DNA from: Silurus meridionalis
Taxonomy: Eukaryota; Chordata; Actinopteri; Siluriformes; Siluridae
DNA: 64,000 nucleotides
Assembly (NCBI RefSeq): GCF_014805685.1
Contig: NC_060899.1
Coordinates: 10,764,454-10,828,453 of the forward strand
Direction of reading: 5' to 3'
Both the position numbers and the translations under genes were made by a program. Below, one piece after another: positions 35,168 to 47,689 of the stretch (positions are counted from its first letter, which is position 1; each line of letters opens with the position of its first letter). Below the pieces are notes generated by a model. That model was not told the DNA's origin and searched no databases. It worked only from the letters and a program-made list of their open reading frames with translations.

Positions 35168-37190
35168 GAGGCCATCTCAGCTACACAGGCTCTGAGTTCT
35201 CCATCCCAGGCCTACAAACATGAGGGAACTGACTAAACAAATGCATAGGCTCCCTTTTCCTCTGTCTGTTTTAATACAGTTAATACATAAAGAAGGTTAT
35301 TGTACAAATTATGGTGGTGACAGGTATTAAAAAATCTCATTTGGAAATAGCTCTTAAGGACATGATGACCAGGGTGGGTTTCCCGGAACGTTTGTAGCGC
35401 TAAGTACTTTATCTCTTTCATAAGACTGGACTTTGCTTAATAAGCATTTACTGAAACTCATTATAATGAACATTTTCCTCTTTGTTCAAAAAATGTATAA
35501 GAAAATCTGACCTATTCATTTTTTACATTCAACAATTTGTTAATACTCTTATATTGAGAGCTTGCAAAAACTTCAACCAAAATAAAATAAAAAATAAATG
35601 CAGTGGCTGCTGATTTATATACAAAGTTTTATAAAGTGACTGTGATCTACTAGCTTAATCTAAACTTGCTTAATTAGAATCTGTGCTGTTGGGAGAATTG
35701 GTCAATCCTGAGCCCTAAAAGGGGCAAACCACAGCTTCGGTGGCTCTGTGAGATTGTACATTGATTTTTATTAATCATGTTAGCTATACAACACCAAACA
35801 AAGCATTTCAAATTGTGTTCATGTAAATCAATCCACAATGAATCAACAACTGTAAGAAATGAGTTAGTGCTGACATAACAAATTTCATTTGTGTGGAATC
35901 AATGTACACATTTGTTCTTGTGTACACTGAAAAAAGGTTTAAATAATGCTTTATTTATTTTTTTCTTACAATCTGGCGTAAACCCTTATTAAAGGTGTCC
36001 GTTATTTACTAAAATGTATTGTTCTTGGGAAACCCACCCCAGTTTCTTATCTTGTAATCTGATCATATCCATAGCCCTCCTCACACACAATCAAACCTAT
36101 TAAGAATAATTAGTTGGTTAATTCTACATTAAACAAAGTTACAAAAATCTAGTTGTTTGGGTAAATAAAAAAAGCAACAGTTTAAATATTATAAAATAAT
36201 GTCTATAATAATGTGAAGTGTGAAAGTGCAGTGGCTGTCTGAGCTGATGTTGACTGGCCATTGGTGTGTGTCTTTCAGTATTGATTGCTGACTTCTAAAC
36301 AGTTTTGGTCAGAGCTTGTCCCTGTTTGTGTCCCACTGTAGAAGTTTCTTTACCCTCCCAATGGCTCATAATCCAAGAGCAGGCTTTATCTTGGCTCAGT
36401 TAAAAATGAAATGATCAAAAATGAAACATGTGGCAGGCTGTTTGCTGGTGCTTTTTTTTTTCTAGATGTGTGAGTTGTATTTCTGAGGTTTCAGATGTCA
36501 TATGTGAACTATTATTATGAGTGATACGATATTTCATTGTGTTGATATAAGCATGTGTGCCCATGTTAACAGTACTGCCCAGCATAGTTTATAAAACAAT
36601 GTGACAATGTAATGACTTGGAGAGTTAATGTGATTGTACAGCACAGCATTGTTTGGTGCTGGACTTTATTGGATATCAATTATCACAAACTCCTTTTCAT
36701 CACGGCAAAACACAGATCACATCGGACTTCAAAACCATGTAAAACAACCGGGGTTTTCTGTATGGGTGATTGATGAATGTGACCTTTACAATGGACCAGG
36801 AGACACTTCGGAACTGTATATTTGTCTTATACTCTTTTGTAATATCTCTGGAATTGTGTAGTTGTTTAGCTATAGTGTCTTTCCTGAAACCTGTCCTACA
36901 TCTCTTGTTGTTTTATGATGCAATCATTGATTGTTAATTGCCAAGCAGCCGAGCAGTTGACTTAATGTGTACATACTGTAGAATCCCATAGCAATAGGCA
37001 AAATGCTAGCAAATATTGTACCATGGCAGCCATTACTATTAGTGTTCTGTTCTTTTTATTTAATTCACCCTCCTTTTGTTAATATTTCACTGGTTTAGGT
37101 CTGTTCTCTGTGTACTCCAATTCTTATAAACTGCAGAACTTGTGTTGATGTAAGTTTGGAATTTGAATAAACTTTTGGAAACTAAATGAA
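35168..37190 (+). other. probable 3' UTR of the mucin gene
   Basis: No splice or coding feature follows the stop codon. AATAAA occurs at 35,581-35,586 and again at 37,166-37,171 (TTTGAATAAACTTTTGG), the latter in a typical polyadenylation context. The UTR could end at either. The open frame at 36,634-36,861 lies inside it and shows no domain. Confidence 0.5.
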
Positions 37191-37980
37191 TATACAATTT
37201 CTGTCTAAACCTATATAATATTTGCAGTGAAACATATTTATGTGTATCATTTTAGACTGTTTGCTTGCATGAAGACTTGAAAAACATAAAGAACACATGC
37301 TTATTTAACATAAAATGTCATAAAAAAAAAAAAAACTGCACATCTGGACAGACTCTATAGCAGCTGGCCTGTACAAGTATGAACGATGACATCATATTGG
37401 AGAGATTTGTCTCCACAATGAACCCTGGTAAGACCTCCTCTGCAGGATCAGCTAACCATGTGCGTATTGATCTGAAGTAACCTCTGAGATTTCTCCACTC
37501 TCAGAAACTGGGTATGGAAAACAATTTCAGCATCATTCATAATCTTTTCATTAATGATTTACACAGCATCCGGGAACATTTCCCCACAGTGTTTAATCAG
37601 AATAAAGATGCTTCAATAATATGTAAGACATACGGTTACACCCAAGCTGGAAAGAAAAAGCATTAAGCATTAATCATTAAGCCTTTATTTGTATTGATAA
37701 AAAAGAAATCTCTGATCAGCAATCACAGGATGCCTACATGATTTTCAGATATTCCCCATTCCATAAATTTGCTATTCTCAATTACAAGAGCATATCACAA
37801 AAGCCTCTCTAAGGCATCAATCATTGCCTTGAGACACGTTAAAGCAAAAACAGATCAACCCTTAAACGAAAATGCATGATTTTAATAAACAAGACAATAG
37901 GGGTGTATAATTAGATCTGAAGCAACTGTGTTGACATAAAATAATAAAATGTATTTATATGATATATGAAAAATAATTAT

Positions 37981-38048
<68 letters not shown>

Positions 38049-38347
38049 TAATGATCAGTGCAGAGTAATATGAGATTGTGGAATCACAGGGCTTTGTATA
38101 AAGCAAGCCAAACTGAAAATATGAAAAGAAACAGCTCCATATCACTAGATAAAATCTTTAAGACATCATGGATGAAACAAATGAATGCTTTCATATCACT
38201 ACAAATATGCTGTGTTCCCTAATTTGTCCATCTGAACTTGGTTTGTTGGAATAGAATCACTGATATTCTGATAACTATAATGTTTGGTTTCCAGGGTTGG
38301 GCTGATTTGGGGCTGCATGTGTGAATGCAGGTCATATTAAAGGTGAG

Positions 38348-38411
<64 letters not shown>

Positions 38412-38561
38412 CAGGAAGGGGTTTTCTTATAGGGTGGGGGCCAGTACATGTTTTTACAGCTGTGAGACCTGTCATCTGCCATAGGGTTGTATGAAGAGAA
38501 AGGGATGTATGAGGGGCTGCTGAAAGTCTGTAATTGTTAAGTGAAATAGCAAGTGAGAGAT

Positions 38562-38614
<53 letters not shown>

Positions 38615-39259
38615 GAGGGGTGGGGGAGATGCTGAGTGAGATACAGAGTGACATAAAGAGACCAAAGACTCACTTGGAATCTGACTGTGCCAAGGAGAAG
38701 CACGGATGGTAATTTCATCCAGAGGTATTCTGGCTTTAATACTTAGGATAAACATGAACCTTACACCAGAGGTCTTGTATAATGTTATAGAAGTACAGTA
38801 TTCCCTCCAGCAGCTGATTCTGTGTCAGCTGTCATCATAACTCTGAGTAGTGGAATGTGAATTTACACTTTACATTTACATTTTACGGCATTTGGCAAAC
38901 GACCTTATCCAGAGCGACTTATAAAAATGAATGGTCTCCACTGATGTTCACTCGGTAATCTGAACCCAGTGAAAGGACAACACACTAGTTTTACAGCACT
39001 GTATCAAAATACTACATCTAAGACATACACTGTGTCAGATTCATCACTGCAAATCACACTAAGGACAGTAATTATGTATTAAATATGATGATGATTTGAC
39101 ACTAGGTAATAACAGGACCAAGCATGAGTTTGGCTGGAAAAGCTTTTCAAAGATGTTTAAGTATTACCATTCTTTTTTTTAAGATTTACGGTCAAATCCG
39201 ATCGTAAAGTCTGGCCAGATTTACCACTATGTACTGAGGTGGCCTCTGTTCTTTTAGTA
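37191..39259. repeat. intergenic with three microsatellites
   Basis: Long (GT)n at 37,982-38,042, (CA)n at 38,351-38,410 and (GA)n at 38,566-38,618. At 38,870-38,935, TTTACGGCATTTGGCAAACG and CCTTATCCAGAGCGACTTAT are a fragment of a very common teleost interspersed repeat. Open frames through these tracts are artefacts. Confidence 0.85.
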
Positions 39260-40220
39260 CACTGTAAGAAAATGTTCTTAGTTTTAACTGTGAGAGAATG
39301 TATAATAGTGACTAAAATCCTGTAAATTATGAAACATGAAATTACTGTTAATTTAACAGTTAAATACTGTTGATGTAAATACAAGTAAATTTAATACTTT
39401 TTGCATTATTGCGTTGATAGCACTATTTCTCACATTAGTTTACTACTATAGTCCACTTGACAGAATGAATGGAAGATGCGTAAATTCAGACCCTGATGAA
39501 CACTGCTGTTAACAAGTAAAATCACTAAAGTAAAGAACAAAAAAGAAAACTACATACAGTTACAGCCTCAGTTGAAATCAACTGAATTAAAACAGGATGA
39601 TTAAACAAATCCAAAAACACCATTACCAGCTTCACTTATTATAGATTAACTATTTCTGTCAAATTTCTACAAAGCATTCTTTGAGACTTAACAGGGGTTT
39701 ATATTTTCTTGAAATTGTTTCGTTTGACCTCACCATTTTTGAGATCAGATCTTTAGTTGGGCTTGTAACCCTTGACTCTTTAACCTTTGTTTTAATCTGG
39801 GTGTTGTAACTATGTTTGTAAAGCACATTTGTTATAACAAGAAACATCAAGCAAAATTGTAATTTGGTGGTTTTGGTTTACAATTCATGATAATATAGTA
39901 ATCATCTAATGAACTTGTGTTTTATATGGGTGGTTTCTAATATATTTCAAGCTTTATTTTTTATAGTACAGTGGAACCCGGTTATGTCGATGTCCTAGGG
40001 GGTCGCCAAAAAGCATCGAGATAACCGATGATCGAGATAAACGAAAATCAAAATGGCGGCAATAAATTAACATGCTTGAAATTTCTTTATGTACATGATC
40101 TGCGTTAATAAATGAGAATGTGCATGCACATGTTTTTGAATGTTTTTTTTTACACAACAGCGTTGCCGCGATTTGTTTGATGAAGGCATGCTATAAAAAT
40201 ACATACAGTACATGTTTATC

Positions 40221-40486
40221 TGTCAGGAATCCACCTGCCACGCCCCCTTCGGCCCCCTTCAGCGTGTCAGGTGCTTTCTCAGGCGCTTTCTCTAAAGCTC
40301 CCGGCTTCAAACGCGCACATATGGTGCTCGTTTAGCATCATCACCAGCTCCTATTTAAACTTCCACACTCTCACTGTCCGTTATTGTTGGTATATGTTGG
40401 TTCACGGCGGTCGTTGTTATCGCTCATGTGTATCCCGGTACGTGCCTTCCCACCGGCACTCTCTCAACGGCTGCTCTTTTCTTCCC
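40221..40486 (+). mobile_element. GC-rich LTR-like fragment inside the MITE
   Basis: Begins TGTCAGGAATCCACCTGCCA, contains CACGCCCCCTTCGGCCCCC and a TATTTAAAC box, and is GC-rich compared with its surroundings. This fits a teleost Gypsy-type LTR. The right boundary and target duplication are not clear. Confidence 0.4.
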
Positions 40487-40487
40487 A

Positions 40488-40622
40488 AAGTCAAGTCAAG
40501 TCAAGTTTATTTGTATAGCGCTTTTCACAACAGACATTGTCTCAAAGCAGCTTTACACAAATCAACAGTGATGGTGAATGGTGTGAATTTGTCCCTGATG
40601 AGCAAGCCGTGGCGACTGGCCA
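40488..40622 (+). repeat. dispersed fish repeat, 5' part
   Basis: TTTATTTGTATAGCGCTTTT, CAGACATTGTCTCAAAGCAG, and GTCCCTGATGAGCAAGCC match the first part of the repeat at 56,347. Confidence 0.75.
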
Positions 40623-41661
40623 AAGCGCACCGCGGATTCCCCCCAGCCGAGTTAACCGAGGTCGAGATAAGCGGGTTCCACTGTAATATGACTTCAAGGT
40701 AAATTGACAAACAATTAAGAAATATGAAAAAAATGAAAAATATTTTATGCACAAAACCTTTAGAGCTAGAGCACCATTTAGACACAGACATCAAGAATCA
40801 GAACATGAAACTCAAGAATGGTGATTATTAACAAACTCTAATGCTGCAATGCATGTTGGGTGACAAACTAGTACAAAATAACCAACATGCATTGCAGCAT
40901 GATTAAATTATCCACTGTTCTCCTAATTTAGCTTTTTTTTTTTTATGTGATTCGATCAAACTGAGCTGAGCTCCAAACACTACAAATAAAGCAACACTTA
41001 AGCAAACACTGATCTCCATTATGGTGATTTTAAATGAAATTACACGCAAACACCTAAAATCTCAATTAGAGCTTTTCATAAGTGAAGCTGGTAATGCTGT
41101 TTTCAGGGTTGTTAAATCATCTTCTGCTGAAGTGTTGAGAGATTTAATGTGTTAATTGATTTCATCTTTCAGCTTTGGCTGTAAGTTGTGTTTCTCTGCT
41201 CTTGTTTCTGTTCCCGTCAGTGATCCTGCTCGTTCACAGGTGTTCGTCGAAGTTCAATCGTCATTTAATTAGTCACTTTATTATCTAATTAAACTTCATC
41301 ACTGCTTCAGTGTTACTTCAACACTGTTGTGTGGATACATAATTGCTCTTTTAAAACTGAGGATTGTGCTGTGAGATTAAAGGGTTTAAATGTGTGAAAT
41401 AAAAAAAACACACTATGAAATGTATTTTAAGTTTAATTGACGAAAGCAAATTGTAAAAAAAAATAGACAGAGAAATATTAATTTTATGCTGTATGTTGCT
41501 TTATAGAAAGGCAGTTACTCTGCAGTTAGTTAATAAATAAATGGCCGTTGGCCAATTTAAGTGCAGTCAACTTTTTACAATGTAAAGTTTAACCGTATTA
41601 TTTCACGGTAGATTTCTGGCAACCACAGCTGCCAGCTTTTTCACCGTAAACGTTTACAGTG

Positions 41662-44151
41662 TTGAATGAATGTGCTATGTGTGGCTATGTTTTGGACAAT
41701 TGGTTTCCACTGCAAATACATTATCAACCACCAGCTGTTAACCATTACCAAATTGTCTTCATTACATATTGTTTTTATCCATCATTAAATAATTATCATC
41801 TAACAAAGGAAACTATTGTAGAAACTTATTGGATTCTGCTTGATGATGTCTTAATGGAACATGTAAACTACATGATCTATGTTCTATTGGTCTTTATTGG
41901 TGTCCAGTAGACATAACCACAAATAGACGGCAACTAATTTCCAGAAAAGACCCAAAGTGTTTCAACTGTTCGATTTAAACAATTGTTTGATACAGCAGGG
42001 ATATCCCCTAACTTCTATATCGCTAGTATTTGTGATCCTGAGGGCCTTTTAATTCAACTTTCCACTTGACTTCTCAAATGTTTATACATTATTGTTTCAA
42101 CATTAATTTTACATTTATACATATAGAAGAACACCAATCTGACAATAGTGCTGGCTCTAATTCATATTGCAGGTTTCTATTAATATGCACCTTCTAATAC
42201 ATTATATTCATTTCTATAAAGCAAAAACTCATTACCAGGGAATAATATGGAAGATAATTCACAATTATAAGAGTTGCATTGTGTTAAAGATTGTTTTCTG
42301 TACACAGGACAATAAACTCTTGAATGTTGTATAAGTTTAATGATAAAATGTATAAAATGTAAAAATTCAAAATGTATTTTAACAACAGCAACAGTGGATA
42401 GTGAACATTTATGAGTCTAACTTTTGCTAGTCAGTACTTTGTAGCATTTTCTGGCAAGGAAATGGACTGAAGATTTCCATATTCGGTTTTGCCAAGCTCT
42501 GTTCTTTGTTAAGAACAAAAAGAGACAAAAAGACTGGTGAAGAAACGGCTGCTTAAAAGTTAATAGCGTGGTATGCCATTATTGAATAAATATAAAACTT
42601 GTACTTAACAATTAAGTGTCATATAAGAGGAGTAAAACACTTTGGGACATGTTGTTATTGGAAAATAATCAACTTTTTTGTGGGGTAATCATAACTCTGC
42701 TTTATCTCTGCATTGATTCTTTTCCTATAACAGCCTGTTATATTTTATTCCTAAAAAATAAAATAAGAACAACTGAACACTACATCTAAACAAAGATCTA
42801 ATGTGCTGAGCAGTAAACATGCTGTATGCTTTGAGCAGTTGTGCTGATGGGCTGAATTCAACACTTCCAAACTTCCTGTGTACCAGGCATTCCAGCTGCA
42901 TATAGGCATGGTCTTTGTGTGTGCACTCAGGAAAAAGATATCTGTCTATACTTAGACACATAAGCAGGAAGGTGCCCTGGAAGGTTTGTTTCCTCTACCA
43001 TGTCAAATGCTATCTTGAGTATTCACTTTTCAAATAACAGGGAAATAACAACATTTTCCAAAGTCATAATTTAGTTTGGCTTTATAAATTTGACTACACA
43101 AATAATTTGGCAAAAACATAACCAGGAATGTTGCCTCAACAATTATTGTAATACTGATTAAGAACTTAAATCAACTTGAACCATTTATTACAGTAGTCAT
43201 AGTTGTACCACAACAGTAGTATAGTAGTACATTGTGTTATTTACTAATTTTATAGCATTTCTTATAATTTTAAAGCATTAAATCATACAAAATCACTATC
43301 ACCTTTCACCTTTTAATGGTACCAATCAAAGCATCAGTTATAAAACATAAATAAATACATTAAATATACATTTAAATAAAAAAATATATTTTCACAAGCT
43401 TCTATAAGCATTGATTATTCAGGTATGGCAAAGCAATCCAATCAACATATCAGACAGTTGGATGGCAAATTGATTTCTCTATTGCCTTCTATTATTTAAA
43501 CAATGTCAGAGTGCCTTGAGTTATGATCTGTTCCCTCAAGCAGGTGCAAGTTTGTGGAATGCATGATAGATCAAATCTGTTTGTGTCTTTTTATTAGAAG
43601 AGATTAGGCATTAGTAAAATCGGACCATTTGTACAAAGAAAAATAATTATTTCAATATTACAAATTTGCTTACATTTAATCAGGGGCATATAAACAATGC
43701 AGAATCAATATCAAATATCAAATATTTTTTATAATAACATTTTTTCTCTTTGTTTAAAAATAAAATGAAAAAAAAAAGAAAGTTTATTTAAAATGTTTTT
43801 TTTATTTTATTTGGTGGTCTCACTCTTTTGGATCTCATATACAGGTATACACATTTGTAAATCTATTTAATCAGCAAACCATTTGGCACCAGAAGTCATA
43901 CAGATGCAAGATAAGAGCTTTAATTAATGTTTACATCAAACATGAGAATAAAAAGAATCTGATCTCTGATATTGTTGGAAACAGAAGGGCTGGTCTGAGT
44001 ATTCCTGGGCTTTTTACAGACAACAGTCTCTAAAGTTTTTCTTCTGAGGCAAAAGGTCACAGTACTCACATTTGTCTAACAGCTTGACTACCAGTAAATA
44101 TTGCAACTGAGTCACACAGTGTGCCTGAATATTCCATGTTCATTTAAATAT
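41662..44151. other. intergenic, no feature recognised
   Basis: AT-rich; no exon, RNA gene or assignable repeat was found. Confidence 0.45.
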
Positions 44152-44876
44152 GCAGTGCCTGCCAAACCTTTTGGGAACATCTAGTATTTTATCTGTTTTC
44201 AGACACATGCATGTTCCATTTTTCCATTGTTTATATGCAACAAACTAGGTGAAAGGCAAAAACAATCAAGAATTGAACATTGAATGACTGGAAAAAGTTC
44301 TGTAGGCAGATGAGTCCAAATTTTACTTTTTTGACTCAAACGGAAGAACTTATGTAAGACAGAGAGAAGATGTTAGCAGACTGCCTCACACCCAGATTCA
44401 AACATAGAGGTGGAAACTTAATGGTTTTGGGTTGTTTTGGACCAAGAAAGGTTGGAGACTTATTCCAGGTGAAAGTAATACTGAACCAACATGGCTACTA
44501 TTCCATACTTCAACATCATGCGATTTCGTTCTGGACTGTGGCTAATTGGAACTATTTCAAGATATAATAAGACAATGACCCAAAAGCTCTGTAAGTGTTA
44601 CAAGTATTTAGAGAGCAGTCAACTGGAGTATTATCTATCATGCAATGGCCTGCCCAGTCACCATACCTAAATCATATTTAACTGTTCTGGAATGAACTGG
44701 ATCTCAAGGTCAGATGGAAATATCCAACTAGTGAAGAACACCTTTGGCAAATTTCATGGCATGGCAAAGTATTTCAGCTAAATGTTAGGAGAAAGTAAGT
44801 GTCTGGATGTTGAAAGTGTGTAAAGCTGGTATTTAATGCTAAGAGAGAATTTTTCAATGAAAATAAAGTTTATGAC
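44152..44876 (+). pseudogene. Tc1-like transposase pseudogene
   Basis: Starts with a Tc1-like end (CAGTGCCTGCCAAACCTTTT). The decayed coding sequence corresponds in order to a first-Asp region (AGATGAGTCCAAATTTTACT), the GGNLMVLGCFG region (GGTGGAAACTTAATGGTTTT), a second-Asp region (ATAAGACAATGACCCAAAAG) and the [10 protein letters not shown]...ELD region (GGCCTGCCCAGTCACCATAC, TGGAATGAACTGGATCTC). Many stops and frameshifts are present. It is a different subfamily from the element at 52,014. Confidence 0.75.
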
Positions 44877-47225
44877 CGTTTATTACTATTTTGTACTAAC
44901 CTCTGTAAGTTAATATATTTGTTTGGTCAAAGTAAAAGCTGTTATATAAATGTCATATAAAAAACAAACAAAAAAAACACGAAGAACATGCAGGCTCTTA
45001 AAATTGATAGGTGCTGTCAAAAATCTTGACAGGCAGCGTACAACCAAGGCTGCTACAATGCAAATACAGTACATATGGCACATTGTATTTGTAGAGATGT
45101 GTACGTTTTACTTTTTAGAGTTTACTTTTGAATATTTGTCTTTTTTGCTGTATTTGTTACAAATATGAGATATACTCAAACAAATTTTTTATTTGTTAAT
45201 CTAACTATGAAAAAAGAGAAGTACAGTATAGCAGGTGTCAAATACAGTATAATTATTTTTTATGTAGATATGAAGACATATTAGAGTATACTAAACCCTC
45301 ATCTAATTATCATTTAAATTTTATTAATCATATATTCTACTAGGTGAAAAGGGTAGGTTTTGACAAGTTTCCTGAAATGTAAAGATTTTTAGAGAAACGT
45401 TTTATTATGTTATTAAATCTCCTGAGGTACTCGATGAAAGAAAAATCTACAAGCATTTTACCCTTTTATTTAGAAAGGCGAACACAAAAATTAAAGTAGA
45501 TGAGAAAAATGAAGGTGTTCAGAGATCAGGAGAGGTTTTTGCCCACAAACAGTGCTGAACGGATTTAATTGTTTAAAAGTCCTTGATTTAATAGTAGACT
45601 CTACAGATTAATTGTGGGTTAAACAGGAGCTGAGTGTCAGAAGACCTGAAAGTATGCACAAGTTTGTAGAGTTGAAGATGTTTAGAATGTGCAAGAGTTT
45701 ACATTAGATGCAAGTTAAAACCTCATAGCTATTGCATATAGATTGCATGTATTACATAAATGCAATATTTTCTTTGGAGATATCTATACAGTGGAACATT
45801 TGAGCATTTCTGTACAGCATCCATCTGTGGTAGCCCATAGCTTGGATGTTCCTGCTTCACTAATTCACACACAACACAAACTCGAACACACAGACACCCA
45901 AACATACACATGCAACAGTTCAGATGTCCCTATTGGCACATTGAAAGAAGGCGTAAGCAGAATACTGTCCCTCCTAGCAATAAGTTTTACAGACCTTTCA
46001 GTCGTTAATGATCTCAGTGTACATGGGTGTGCCGGTAACACATCTTGGACATATACACACGCGCACACACATTTGCACATACAGAACACAGGAAACCTAC
46101 ATGCACATAATCCTCTGTGTTACATCTGCTGGTTACTCAGGACTTTCAATTCCATTGTGTGTATATAAATATAATATGGCTAGATTTATAGACGTCCATT
46201 GTTATATAGCCAATTCTTCATGTGTAAGACACAATCACATGATTCTTTTATTTGGTTTAAGTTTGATAATCCTTTGCAGCCTATTATTTGGATGCGTAAA
46301 TCTTTTTGCATGTTGGATTTCTGTTTTTGTCCCCATAACACTGATCATTTATTGTGTGTAATTTTGTACACAGAAAGACCATCAGTGTAATTTCTACTAC
46401 ATGATGTACTTATATCTAGAAGAAAATATATTTTATATGCATTAAATATTGCTTACTCTAAAGCTTCACTACACTGCATATGTGGTTAATTAGGATTGGG
46501 TGCTGTTTTTTCAGTAATATATATTTTAGTGCAATAGCCCTCTTATATTTAGTTTTTAATTGTTGTCATGATACTGTTGCCCAACAATATGGTTATATAG
46601 TTAAAGTTTGCTGCAAGGCATTCTCCATCCCTGTTCTTTTGTTGTTGTTTTTTTCAAATACAAAATGTCTGATGTCATAAAGCTAACAGAAAGTACAGCC
46701 AAGCGTGTGTGAATTAATACTGCAAGCCAAAATAATCTGGAAAACTCCTCTCCTACATTTTCACCATGATGCAATGTGCTTTCATTTCCTGTTCTCTGCA
46801 ACACCCTGAAGTCAAACGTCATTACAGCTCAGACCACTACAGCTTCCAATTCCTTAGAACTCATATTGTTTATGCATTTTAGATTTTATCCATCAGATCA
46901 TTTGAAACATTGTGTATGATTTATTCATGTTACATAAGACAAAGACCAAGCAGAAAAAAATAGCAAAAATGCATATAAGTATGTGACATATCTATAAGTA
47001 CAAATTTCCACATTTATCCTATTTTTTTTTTTTTTGCTCGGCTTGTAGCACTGACCCATAAGGGATTGATTAAATATTGGTTAGGCATGCATTTGCTAAA
47101 TGTCGCCCTCTGCAGAAGACACTTTTTTTACTGTCAGAAGAGTCACATGGGTACCATGTGCAATGCCTTTGGATGAAGCTGAATTATTTAAGATTTTGAT
47201 AATTAATTAGTTGATAATTAATAGC
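44877..47225. other. intergenic, no gene recognised
   Basis: CA-rich sequence occurs around 45,860-45,915 and 46,050-46,090. The open frames here lack domains and splice context. Confidence 0.45.
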
Positions 47226-47300
47226 ATCGCCATTTTACAGCTTTAGGGATTCTGGTTTGATCCTGGGTTTGAGTTACTGTCTGTGTAGTGTTCTCCAAGT
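47226..47300 (+). repeat. SINE relic
   Basis: GGGATTCTGGTTTGATCCTG and TTGAGTTACTGTCTGTGTAG match the B-box and following body of the SINE family seen at 13,318-13,530. Confidence 0.5.
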
Positions 47301-47689
47301 AGTTAAAGTCAGAGTAAGAGACTATGGGAAGAAGGTCTGGGACAAAAAAAAAAGTCTAGAAAGCTGACCAATCTAAAACACATCCCATTCAAAGCTTCAT
47401 GCATGGAAATAAAATCACCATCTTTACATAATACATTGAAATAATTATTGGAATAATTATATGTAACATCATGAATTTTTAATAAAGCAAAAAATAATGG
47501 ATGTTTTCAACATTTCTTCAGAAAAAATTCTCTACCTGGAGGTCCTTATAGAGTCATATATTATTGAAATAATATGGATGCTTAAGGGTCATGACATACA
47601 GGGTTCAATATAAAAAGACTAATGGTTTTTAAACACCTGTTATTAAAATGTTTTGTTTGAGGTGCTGTAGATTTAAGAGTATTGTTGTT

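Larger units (their letters stand above)
39969..40683. mobile_element. pogo/Tigger-like MITE nested in fold-back element
   Basis: The ends are CAGTGGAACCCGGTTATGTC on the left and, inverted on the right, CAGTGGAACCCGCTTATCTC, flanked by TA on both sides (39,967-39,968 and 40,684-40,685). It carries foreign cargo of its own at 40,221-40,622. Fold-back copy B lacks the insertion, which confirms the boundaries. Confidence 0.8.
39260..41661. mobile_element. fold-back DNA element, copy A
   Basis: The termini read CACTGTAAG and TTTACAGTG. The left arm (about 39,540-39,640: CAGTTGAAATCAACTGAA, CCATTACCAGCTTCACTT) and the right arm (41,076-41,200: AGTGAAGCTGGTAATGCTG, GATTTCATCTTTCAGC) are imperfect inverted repeats. 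A perfect 19-bp inverted repeat at 40,841-40,859 and 40,882-40,900 sits near the middle. A second copy lies inverted at 50,412-52,000. CACTG termini recall CACTA-type transposons, but no 3-bp target duplication is visible. No transposase is present. Confidence 0.65.

Noticed and set aside
36634..36861. 75-codon open frame
   Set aside because: It lies in the probable 3' UTR of the mucin gene, with no domain or splice context.
38219..38755. Minus-strand frames of poly Cys-Val or Ser-Leu
   Set aside because: They are translations of CA and GA microsatellites. The same holds for frames at 6,678, 12,277, 14,231, 18,141 and 19,076.
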